From Actinomycetota bacterium (GTDB taxonomy: Bacteria > Actinomycetota > Acidimicrobiia > Acidimicrobiales > Ilumatobacteraceae): a stretch of 64,000 nt of DNA. The stretch is from positions 103,209-167,208 of the forward strand of contig JACQZZ010000003.1 of the NCBI GenBank assembly GCA_016213625.1, given 5' to 3'. Position 1 is the stretch's first letter. Each line of letters starts with the position of its first letter. Shown here in pieces: positions 17,681 to 24,428 of this stretch. Position numbers and translations under genes: made by a program. The notes under the pieces were generated by a model. That model saw nothing but the letters and a program-made list of their open reading frames with translations, was not told the DNA's origin and did not search any database.

Positions 17681-17845
17681 CACATGCCACTGGCCGTGGT
17701 CGGCGGCAGAGGGCCCCGCATGTACCAACCATATACCAGCACAGCGGTAAACAATGGGGAGTAGCGGGGACTCACGGGGAACACGAATCGCCCGCTGAGC
17801 TGCGAAGACTCCCGCTGACCAGGTAGGGCGCATCTGACCTGGAAT
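17681..17845. other. Gap between toxin gene and attR
   Basis: No convincing coding sequence is seen. The stretch includes ATATACCAGC and a purine-rich run, possibly part of the right-end recombination region. No copy of GTCTACCGG was found here. Confidence 0.4.
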
Positions 17846-17891
17846 GGGCTCATAACCCGAAGGTCGCAGGTTCAAATCCTGCCCCCGCCAC
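17846..17891 (+). repeat. attR: right copy of 46-bp attachment repeat
   Basis: It is identical to 11491-11536 and represents the original chromosomal 3' end of tRNA-fMet separated from its 5' half by the insertion. The sequence to its left does not match the tRNA 5' half, so this is not a second tRNA gene. Confidence 0.93.
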
Positions 17892-17921
17892 ACTGCCCCC
17901 GCCACACTGCCCCCGCCACTA
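17880..17921 (+). repeat. Three tandem 14-bp copies of the tRNA 3' end
   Basis: TGCCCCCGCCACAC at 17880-17893 and 17894-17907, then TGCCCCCGCCACTA at 17908-17921. The last copy runs into the downstream terminator with the CTA expected of the tRNA end. This is either slippage or a trace of repeated recombination at the site. Confidence 0.85.
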
Positions 17922-17924
17922 AAG

Positions 17925-17954
17925 GAAGGTCCGGACCAGCAGGTCCGGGCCTTC
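17925..17954. terminator. Hairpin after attR (probable original tRNA terminator)
   Basis: GAAGGTCCGGACC and GGTCCGGGCCTTC form a 13-bp stem with one non-Watson-Crick position and a 4-nt AGCA loop. It is placed where a tRNA-fMet terminator would have been before insertion and resembles the element's own hairpin at 11542-11576. Confidence 0.7.
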
Positions 17955-18028
17955 TCTCGTTCTCGGGTGACCTTCGTTCGAAAAGGTGGTCTGATCAGGC
18001 CAACAACCCGATGACTGGACCTCGGCGC

Positions 18029-18163
18029 TCAGGCGTTGTCGGCGGAGCGTGCTCGACGCGGAACACGACGGGTCGGCGCTGCCATCGCGGTGTTGCCGGT
18101 CGGACTCGCGAGGGCTCGTTCGAGGCCGGCGAACAGGTCGACGACGTCGGTTGCTTCGAAGAA
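18029..18163 (-). pseudogene. In-frame coding-like remnant after the TetR stop
   Basis: Directly after the TGA of the TetR gene the same frame stays open for 44 codons (FFEATDVVDLFAGLERAL...RRARSADNA) before a second TGA. It has no start codon of its own nearby. It may be the C-terminal remnant of a longer or fused protein, or simply a chance extension in GC-rich DNA; the evidence is weak. Confidence 0.25.
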
Positions 18164-18772
18164 TCAGGCGGCGTCGGTTGTGGCGGGGGCGTCTCCGAGG
18201 AGTTGAGTAATGCTGAGTTCGAGTAGCCGTCTCAGGTGTTGCGGGCGTGCGGAGGCGGGGTGCATGATCGCCTGCACTCCGAGGCCGTCGGCCAGCGCTG
18301 CGAGACTCTCGGCGACATTGGCGGCTCGCTTTGCCGGGATGTGTGGAGCTGCAGTGCGGACGAGCCTGGTGAGCAGTTGGTGCCAGGCGTCGTATCGACG
18401 TTGATGTTCGGCTTGCAGGGCCCCGTTCGTCATCGCTTGCCCCCAGAAGGTGAGCCAGACGCGATACTCGCCGCGTCGCGTGTCGTCCACTGGTAGTGCC
18501 TCGAGGAGAACGGCCAGGAGCGCATCGCGGCCGGTGTGTTGCTCTGCGGCTCTCGTCATCCGCGCTGCGGTGTTGCGGTAGGCGTGTTGAAGCGCTGCAA
18601 TCAGGAGGTCGTCCTGGCTGCGGAAGTAGTGGTTCAGCCGGCCAGTAGTGCAGCCGGCGCGTTCCGCGATGGCCCGCATGGTGACACCATCGGCGCCGCA
18701 CTCGTCGATGGCGCGCCATGTCGCTTCTGCGATCTCTCGTCGTCGCTGCTCGTGATCCACCAACTTCGGCAC
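18164..18772 (-). CDS. TetR-family regulator
   Basis: A 202-residue TetR/BetI-like repressor. The N-terminal helix-turn-helix is clear (MRAIAERAGCTTGRLNHYFRSQDDLLIAAL), and the C-terminal ligand domain has the BetI-like pattern (VWLTFWGQAM, RRYDAWHQLL). I choose the GTG at 18772, giving a protein starting MPKLVDHEQRRR as in many relatives, because TATGGT lies exactly 6 nt upstream (leaderless). The ATG at 18802 would add ten atypical residues. It is divergent from the P450 gene, with a palindrome between them, so it probably represses the P450 and itself. Confidence 0.88.
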   Translation of the reverse strand: MPKLVDHEQRRREIAEATWRAIDECGADGVTMRAIAERAGCTTGRLNHYFRSQDDLLIAALQHAYRNTAARMTRAAEQHTGRDALLAVLLEALPVDDTRRGEYRVWLTFWGQAMTNGALQAEHQRRYDAWHQLLTRLVRTAAPHIPAKRAANVAESLAALADGLGVQAIMHPASARPQHLRRLLELSITQLLGDAPATTDAA

Positions 18773-18808
18773 GAGTGCACCATAGCCAAGGAGACAGATC
18801 ATCTGTTG

Positions 18809-18828
18809 CGTATCAATTGATACGTATC
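18809..18828. promoter_or_regulatory. Palindromic operator between TetR and P450
   Basis: CGTATCAATTGATACG (18809-18824) is a perfect 16-bp palindrome, and GATACGTATC (18819-18828) is a second, overlapping one. The sequence is AT-rich against its surroundings and lies 37-56 bp upstream of the TetR start, between the two divergent genes. This is the expected position of a TetR operator. Confidence 0.75.
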
Positions 18829-18864
18829 ATAGGGTGACCTCGGCATCGAGGTCGAGGAGGGGTC

Positions 18865-20103
18865 GTGAAGATTTCGGAGTTGCCTGACGTGGCAGACGTG
18901 GTCGGTGCGGACTGGGCGAGACGTCTCCTCCCTTCCGCACAGGAACTGATGGCGCGCGACGCTCGAGGTCTCCATCGAATCGCCGACAACATCGCACTGG
19001 CGTTTCGCCACGAAGACGTCCGCACATTGGCAGCTGATCCCAACGTGGGCAACACTCCCGCAGAGGTGTTGACCGCGAAGCGCGGACTCGCAGATCCTGC
19101 GACCTCGGGCTTCGGGCCGATCCTCGTGAACCAGATGTTCGTGTACAACCCTCCGCTGCACACCGAGATCAGGCGAATCGCCACTCGGCAGATGACGCCC
19201 GGAAACATCGGCCGCTTCTCGGCGGTCGCCACGGCGGTCGTACGAGAGCTGCTCGACGGACTCGCCGCTCGGGACGATTTCGACGTGGTGATCGAGTACG
19301 CGGAGCCTGTGGCGACGCGCTTCTGGGGGCGCCTGTTCGGCCTCACGCCTGACGAGATCCTGGAGATGCAGCGGCTGAACACGGTCTTGTCAAAGGTCTT
19401 CCTGGCGGAGGTCTCCGACGGACAGTACGCAGCGATCGAAGATGCGGTGGCCGGCTACATGCAGATCATCACCACGGCGATCTCCGGTGCGATGGACGGC
19501 AGTCGAACGTGTGCCGAGCCCGGACGGGAGTTGCTGGCGGACATCGCGGCGGATCTCGAGCACGTGACCTCGACGGGAGGGCCGCGAGATCTCGCCCACT
19601 TCGTCGCCGGCAACTTCTTCGACGGCTTCCACCCGATCGGGGTGGGTTTGGGGACGGCAATCGCCGAGCTGTTGATGAACGAGACTGAGCGTGCTCGTGT
19701 CGTCGCCGACGCTGAGTTGTCGACGAGAGCGTACGACGAAGGCACCAGGCTCGCTCCGCCGTTGATCCTCACTCATCGCACGACGCTGTGTGATGTGGAC
19801 TATCACGGCGTCCACCTGCCCCAAGGGACGATGATCGCCATGCATTGGGGTGCCGCCAACATCGACCCTGATGCCTTCGAGGATCCGCTGCGATACGACC
19901 TCGACCGCCGACACCGGGGCCTGTTGACCTTCGGTGCCGGGCCGCATCTCTGCCCGGGACGCAATGCCGCACGCCTCGTCGGCGATCTCGCGTTGCGCGA
20001 GTTCGTCAGGACCTTTCCGGAGATCGTGCTCGACGGCCCGCCGGAGTGGGTCGACGCCTCGAGTTCGGCGCAGTTGGTGGCTTGTCGCGTGCGGTGCGCG
20101 TAG
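18865..20103 (+). CDS. Cytochrome P450 with atypical I helix
   Basis: A 412-residue soluble bacterial P450. The haem-binding loop LTFGAGPHLCPGR places the axial thiolate at Cys363, and the ExxR motif is E292-G-T-R295. The I helix (about 247-262) reads VAGNFFDGFHPIGVG; the usual AGxDT with its oxygen-activating Thr is replaced by Pro/Ile, which suggests altered oxygen chemistry such as peroxide use or dehydration, or a substrate hydroxyl that replaces Thr. The GTG start follows GAGGAGGGG. It is probably controlled by the divergent TetR. No ferredoxin lies beside it. It ends convergent with the LLM gene. Confidence 0.9.
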   Translation: MKISELPDVADVVGADWARRLLPSAQELMARDARGLHRIADNIALAFRHEDVRTLAADPNVGNTPAEVLTAKRGLADPATSGFGPILVNQMFVYNPPLHTEIRRIATRQMTPGNIGRFSAVATAVVRELLDGLAARDDFDVVIEYAEPVATRFWGRLFGLTPDEILEMQRLNTVLSKVFLAEVSDGQYAAIEDAVAGYMQIITTAISGAMDGSRTCAEPGRELLADIAADLEHVTSTGGPRDLAHFVAGNFFDGFHPIGVGLGTAIAELLMNETERARVVADAELSTRAYDEGTRLAPPLILTHRTTLCDVDYHGVHLPQGTMIAMHWGAANIDPDAFEDPLRYDLDRRHRGLLTFGAGPHLCPGRNAARLVGDLALREFVRTFPEIVLDGPPEWVDASSSAQLVACRVRCA

Positions 20104-20177
20104 CGTTTGCGGCTGCGCGGAGCGAGACGTTCAACGTCGAACTCACCGACCCCACCGCGTGCTCCGGGTGGAGCTGG

Positions 20178-21011
20178 TCACGATGTGACAGCTCGGGCGT
20201 GATGGTCCAGCTGGCGGCGTACGTCGTCGAGGGTGCCGGCGACTGCGATGACGACTTCGGCTGCGCCGGCGGCCCGGTGAGCGTCGAGCGCTGTCGGGTC
20301 GCCGGACGAACCGTAGACGTGAAGGCTGAGCTCGTCGGGGTTCCGCCCGTGGTCGGTGGCGAGCTGACAGAGTCGCCGCCATCGTTGGTGAATCGGCTCG
20401 GTACCCTCGATGGGCATCCACCCGTCGGCGTGCCGGACGATGTCGAGCAGGGTGCGGTCTGTCCCGGTGGCACCAACCAGCACGGGCGGCGGGGTCTGGA
20501 CGGGTTTCGGGTAGGACCAACACGGTCCGAAGCTGATCCGGTCACCGCTGTGGCTCGACTCGTCGTCGTGCCACAGCGTGCGAACCGCAGCGAGCGACTC
20601 GCGCAGCGCCGGTCGCCGTTGGTCCCAGGCGATCCCGTGGTCGGCGAGCTCGTCGGCCTCCCAGCCGTAGCCGACACCGAGCACGAGCCGACCACCGGAC
20701 AGTCGGTCGAGTGACGCGAGCTGCTTGGCGGTGGCGAGCGGCTCTCGCTGAGCGAGCACCAGCACACCCGTGCCGAGCCGGATACGGGTCGTGACCGCGG
20801 CAGCGACGGCGAGCGCGACGATCGGGTCGTGGAGCCGCTTGTACTCCTCGGGCATGGGCTGGCCGCCCCACCAGCGGATGAACGGCCGCACCGGGATATG
20901 GGTGTGCTCGGTGAGGAACAGGCTGGAGAATCCGCGTTGCTCGGCCTCGACCGCGAGACGTGCCGGATCGATCGACAGGTCGGTGGCGTGGGTCATCACT
21001 CCGATCCTCAC
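20178..21011 (-). CDS. F420-dependent LLM-class oxidoreductase
   Basis: A 277-residue luciferase-like monooxygenase fold protein. The N-terminus MRIGVMTHATD, the RIRLGTGVLVLAQREPLATAKQLASLD segment and GGRLVLGVGYGWEADE are typical of the TIGR03619-like F420-dependent group. Such enzymes use reduced F420 for hydride transfer or oxygenation; the substrate is unknown. The GTG at 21011 is preceded by AGGAGG and overlaps the stop of the upstream gene (GTGA), so it is the third gene of an operon running 22272 to 20178. The extension up to 21068 is rejected. Confidence 0.88.
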   Translation of the reverse strand: MRIGVMTHATDLSIDPARLAVEAEQRGFSSLFLTEHTHIPVRPFIRWWGGQPMPEEYKRLHDPIVALAVAAAVTTRIRLGTGVLVLAQREPLATAKQLASLDRLSGGRLVLGVGYGWEADELADHGIAWDQRRPALRESLAAVRTLWHDDESSHSGDRISFGPCWSYPKPVQTPPPVLVGATGTDRTLLDIVRHADGWMPIEGTEPIHQRWRRLCQLATDHGRNPDELSLHVYGSSGDPTALDAHRAAGAAEVVIAVAGTLDDVRRQLDHHARAVTS

Positions 21012-21895
21012 GATCGACCTCCTGCTCCACCGGTCGTCGCGACCTGGCTGGTGGTGTGGCGCGCCCAACCGCGCGTGATCGGTCGCAGCAGACGGCGGCC
21101 GAGTACCGGCAGGACCAACGAGGTGACCAGTCCCTTGAACGACGCGCGGGTGACGTACGTGAAGACGATGTCGATGCGGCTGCCGTTCGGATCGTCGTGG
21201 ACGCCGATCGTGGCGGCGAGCTCATCGAGGGGCATGGGGTGCCCGGTGACGTCGACGTCGATCTGTTGGACGTGTCGCTCGTGGTCGAGGTGCATCGCCT
21301 CGGTCCAGGTGTTGCCTCGTGTGTCGTTGCAAGCGCGCGAGCACTCGTCGTCGGCGACGTTGATGTGCGTGAGGTTGGGTGCGAGCTGAGCATAGAGATG
21401 GGCGTCGAGTACCAGCTGCCAGGCGTCGGAGGGTGGAGCGTCGACGGTGACGCTGCCGAACAGGATCTCGGTTCGGTCGTGCCCGATGTGCGCTCGGGCA
21501 TGCCGACCGAGGAGCAACCCGGCGACGGCGAACACCGTCACCACCGCGGCTGCAGCGGCCACGAGGAACGTCCCGACCGCTGTCGGATCCATCTTGGTGA
21601 TCAGCGCCGCGGATCCGATCACCCAGATCGCATCACCGGCAGCGACCAGCGCGCTGAACGGGTTCAGCCACCGTGACGGTTGCACGGCCAGCACGACCAG
21701 CAGCACCGACCACCCGACGAGCCCCACACCGAGCACGGCGACGACCGGCGGCGGAAGGTCGACCTGGCGGCTCAGCCAACTGCTCGTCGCTGCCATCACG
21801 ATGCCGGTCGACGCCGAGAAGGCTGCATTGATGCGCTGCAGATCGCGCAATGGCTGCACTTCGCGCAGCGCCAATGTGTTGGGACCGAGGCTCAT
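21008..21895 (-). CDS. Membrane protein with C-terminal SRPBCC domain
   Basis: A 295-residue protein. Residues about 15-140 contain four hydrophobic segments (for example VVAVLGVGLVGWSVLLVVLAV and AAAAAVVTVFAVAGLLLG). From about 150 onward the sequence changes to a soluble START/polyketide-cyclase-like (SRPBCC) domain beginning ILFGSVTVDAPPSDAWQLVLD. Four-helix membrane plus lipid-binding domain suggests binding of a hydrophobic ligand at the membrane. It overlaps SnoaL-like upstream (ATGA) and the LLM gene downstream (GTGA), so all three are translationally coupled. Confidence 0.8.
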   Translation of the reverse strand: MSLGPNTLALREVQPLRDLQRINAAFSASTGIVMAATSSWLSRQVDLPPPVVAVLGVGLVGWSVLLVVLAVQPSRWLNPFSALVAAGDAIWVIGSAALITKMDPTAVGTFLVAAAAAVVTVFAVAGLLLGRHARAHIGHDRTEILFGSVTVDAPPSDAWQLVLDAHLYAQLAPNLTHINVADDECSRACNDTRGNTWTEAMHLDHERHVQQIDVDVTGHPMPLDELAATIGVHDDPNGSRIDIVFTYVTRASFKGLVTSLVLPVLGRRLLRPITRGWARHTTSQVATTGGAGGRS

Positions 21896-22272
21896 GCGTC
21901 GAAGAACCCGTACAGCGACACGATCCGGCCGTCGCGCACGACGGCGGTGTCGATCCCGGTGAGCACCTCGGCGCCGTCGGCCGCGCACATCGCCCACCCC
22001 CAGTGGACGACGTCGTGATGGGTGTGCACTGCGCCACGCTGCTCGAACCGGTGGTCAGGCATCTGAGCCTGAACGCCGGCCATCATCTCGGCGATCGCCG
22101 CGTGACCCGCGACGTCGGCGAGCGGATCGACGGAGCGGGCATCGTCGTGCCACGCCTCGCCCAGCGTCTGCGCTCGTGACTCGTGGTCCGGAGCGTTCCA
22201 GGTCGCGAAGTAGGCGTCGACGATGCGTTGGGCGGTTTCGAGGTGGAGGGTGTCGGTGTGCATGCCCGCCAT
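21892..22272 (-). CDS. SnoaL-like (NTF2 fold) protein
   Basis: A 126-residue cone-shaped NTF2/SnoaL-like domain protein: RIVDAYFATWN, WHDDARSVDPLADVAGHAAIAEMM and GIDTAVVRDGRIVSLYGFFD are characteristic. The family includes isomerases, cyclases and ligand-binding proteins, so no reaction can be stated. It is the first gene of the three-gene operon and is divergent from the MmyB-type regulator. The start may be the ATG at 22272 or three codons later. Confidence 0.88.
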   Translation of the reverse strand: MAGMHTDTLHLETAQRIVDAYFATWNAPDHESRAQTLGEAWHDDARSVDPLADVAGHAAIAEMMAGVQAQMPDHRFEQRGAVHTHHDVVHWGWAMCAADGAEVLTGIDTAVVRDGRIVSLYGFFDA

Positions 22273-22298
22273 CGTCGGCCCGCACTGGCTGTGAGTCG

Positions 22299-22315
22299 AT
22301 CACCTGTGAGGTGAT
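22299..22315. promoter_or_regulatory. Palindrome in divergent SnoaL/MmyB promoter
   Basis: ATCACCT-GTG-AGGTGAT is a perfect 7-bp inverted repeat with a 3-nt spacer, centred between the SnoaL operon start (22272) and the MmyB-type regulator. A TAGCGT -10 candidate for the regulator lies at 22338-22343. It probably binds the XRE/MmyB regulator. Confidence 0.6.
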
Positions 22316-22351
22316 GGTGGCGCACCTGTTCGTTCCGTAGCGTGTGTGCCG

Positions 22352-23128
22352 ATGGGACGTCGAGAAGCCGCCGGGGTGATGTTGCGCGACTGGCGAACCA
22401 GACGTCGGTTCAGTCAACTCGACCTCGCACTGGCCTCGGGAGTGTCGGCCAAGCACCTCAGCTACGTCGAGACCGGACGAAGCCGTCCGAGCCCCGAAAT
22501 GGTCCTCCACCTGTGTGAGCACCTCGACGTTCCGTTGCGCGACCGCAACTCGATCCTGCTCGCCGCCGGGCACGCACCGACCTATTCGCAGTCGTCGTAC
22601 GACGCGCCAGCCGGTGAGGTTCGTGAACTGGTCGACCTCGTCGTCAACGCACACCCGTATCCAGCGGTCGTCGTCGACGGCCGATGGGACCTCGTCGCAG
22701 CGAACGCCGCAGCGTCACTGTTCCTGGCCGGCGTCGCCGACCACCTCCTCGTGCCGACCACGAACGTGATCCGTCTCAGCCTCCACGCCGACGGTCTGCG
22801 ACCGCGAGTGGTGAACTTCGACGAGTACGCCGGACACGTGCTCGAGCGACTTCGCCGGCTCGTCGCACACAGTCACGATCCGGTTCTCGTCGCACTCCTC
22901 GACGAGTTCGGTGACCTCGAGGTCACTCCACCCTCACGAGGCGATGGCGTCGTGATGCCCCTCGTCCTCGATGTCGATGGCACGCAGGTGCGGATGTTCA
23001 CGACCATTGCCACGTTCGGCACACCCCGCGAGGTCACCCTGTCCGAGCTCGCCATCGAGACCTTCTACCCTGCCGACGTCGCGAGCGCCGCAACCCTCAC
23101 TGCGTTGCTGTCGACCGGCGGCGACTGA
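22352..23128 (+). CDS. XRE/MmyB-like transcriptional regulator
   Basis: A 258-residue regulator. An N-terminal XRE helix-turn-helix (RTRRRFSQLDLALASGVSAKHLSYVETGRSRPS) is followed by an MmyB-type ligand-binding domain (about 95-255, including HPYPAVVVDGRWDLVAANAAA), which in relatives can bind a hydrophobic or flavin-like ligand. In actinobacteria such regulators often sit divergent from oxidoreductase genes, as here with the SnoaL/SRPBCC/LLM operon. The ATG at 22352 is used; a GTG at 22346 is in frame but overlaps the likely transcription start, given TAGCGT at 22338. Confidence 0.9.
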   Translation: MGRREAAGVMLRDWRTRRRFSQLDLALASGVSAKHLSYVETGRSRPSPEMVLHLCEHLDVPLRDRNSILLAAGHAPTYSQSSYDAPAGEVRELVDLVVNAHPYPAVVVDGRWDLVAANAAASLFLAGVADHLLVPTTNVIRLSLHADGLRPRVVNFDEYAGHVLERLRRLVAHSHDPVLVALLDEFGDLEVTPPSRGDGVVMPLVLDVDGTQVRMFTTIATFGTPREVTLSELAIETFYPADVASAATLTALLSTGGD

Positions 23129-23227
23129 GCGCGTCGGTAGCACTTCAGCACCATCTACGCCCGCCGCCTCAGACGAGCACCACGGCGACCAGGTCAGAGG
23201 TTGGCCTGGGGCCACCCGCGTGTTCGG

Positions 23228-23566
23228 TCAGGAGATGCGGGTTTGAGAGCATCGGACGATGCAGCCAGCAGCGGCGACCCACGCGGCGTGGCCGCCTTCG
23301 AGCACCACGGTGTCGCGTCCCCGATCCCGGAGTTGTGCGACGGCGATCTCGGCGGTCGCCATGTCATCGGCGACCACGACGATGGGGACCCATGGGTCGA
23401 GTTCGGTCCAGGTTGTGCTGACTGTGTCGATCTCGAGAGGGATCGATCCGGGGACGTGCCCAGCTTGCCATGCGTCGAGGTGCCGGACGTCGATGACGAT
23501 GTAGTCGCGGATGGACGCGGACAGTTCGGTTGCCGAGATGGCGCCGGTGCGTCGCAGGGTGTGCAC
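23228..23566 (-). CDS. Rhodanese-like domain protein lacking the catalytic Cys
   Basis: A 112-residue single rhodanese domain. IVIDVRHLDAWQAGHVPGSIPLE is the standard N-terminal signature. Where the catalytic Cys should be (after VVV), the sequence reads PIVVVADDMATAE, so sulfurtransferase activity is not expected; a binding or regulatory role is more likely. The GTG at 23566 gives a normal-length domain. It is convergent with the MmyB-like regulator and separated by about 180 bp from the end of the hydrogenase-4-like operon. Confidence 0.8.
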   Translation of the reverse strand: MHTLRRTGAISATELSASIRDYIVIDVRHLDAWQAGHVPGSIPLEIDTVSTTWTELDPWVPIVVVADDMATAEIAVAQLRDRGRDTVVLEGGHAAWVAAAGCIVRCSQTRIS

Positions 23567-23744
23567 ATGACGAGTGTAGAACGGCGTCCAGCTCCGTGAT
23601 GGGTGGGTTTCGGCCTCGGGAGTCTCGTTGCGGCGCCTCGGCAACAGTGGAGCGGTTGCCTGGGGCTTCGCCGAGTGCGACATCCGCGGTCGTGACGGAC
23701 GACGGCGCTGGACTGGGCATTGCAACTTCCTGGTCACACGATGG

Positions 23745-24428
23745 TCACTGGCGTGGATGCGGGGAGAGGGCACGAGTTGCGATGAGCCAGGCGCCGGTGG
23801 CCACGCCATACAGAAGGACGGCGCCGGCTGTCGGGGTTGTCGTTCTGTTGACGTAGGAGAGCGGCGCGGCGAAGAGGGCGGCAATGCCTGCAGCGAGGCT
23901 GCAGCGGCGAGCCATTCGGAGGTCGCGCACTGGGCGGCGGCCGGCGAGGCGGGCCGTGGCGTCTGCGATCCGAGCGAGATGTGTTGTTGCTGCGCAGATT
24001 GCTGCGCTGGTCACGATGAGTTGCAGTGCCAGCCATCGGTGGTTGCTGAGGTCGGCCGCGGACCCGTCGGCGAGTAGTAGCGAGGCGAGGGTTGTCTCGA
24101 CGACCACGATCAGGATGATCGTGAGCGTCTGGAGGTAGGCGAGGACGAGCCGCAGCCGACCCTCGTCCTCGTGGCGGAGGACGATGCGGGCGGTGTCGGC
24201 GAGCGCGAGGGCCGGTGCTGACCACAGTGCCGTCGAGGCGAAGAGGATGAGGGCCCGGTACAGCGCGAATGGTTGTCCGCTCATCGATGACCATGCGTTG
24301 CGTTGAGCCGGCCAGGTGAGCGGGATGTACACCGCGAGCCACAGTGCGACGACTGTTGCGAGCGCCACTCGATGCGGTCGCAGTGGACGGTCGTCGGCTG
24401 CGGCTGCCTGGGCGCCGGGGCGGCTCAC
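23745..24428 (-). CDS. Membrane protein, last gene of the Ehr-like operon
   Basis: A 227-residue protein with about six hydrophobic segments (for example ALATVVALWLAVYIPL, YLQTLTIILIVVVETTLASLLL, GIAALFAAPLSYV). I do not recognise the family. It starts at the GTG at 24428, overlapping the large-subunit stop by 4 bp (GTGA), so it is clearly the distal gene of the operon. Its position suggests an additional membrane or assembly subunit of the complex. The longer open frame up to 25577 is only a shadow of the large-subunit gene. Confidence 0.7.
   Translation of the reverse strand: MSRPGAQAAAADDRPLRPHRVALATVVALWLAVYIPLTWPAQRNAWSSMSGQPFALYRALILFASTALWSAPALALADTARIVLRHEDEGRLRLVLAYLQTLTIILIVVVETTLASLLLADGSAADLSNHRWLALQLIVTSAAICAATTHLARIADATARLAGRRPVRDLRMARRCSLAAGIAALFAAPLSYVNRTTTPTAGAVLLYGVATGAWLIATRALSPHPRQ

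Noticed and set aside
17846..17891. Second tRNA-Met
   Set aside because: Only the 3' part from the anticodon stem is present; the sequence to its left does not form a 5' acceptor or D arm. It is attR.
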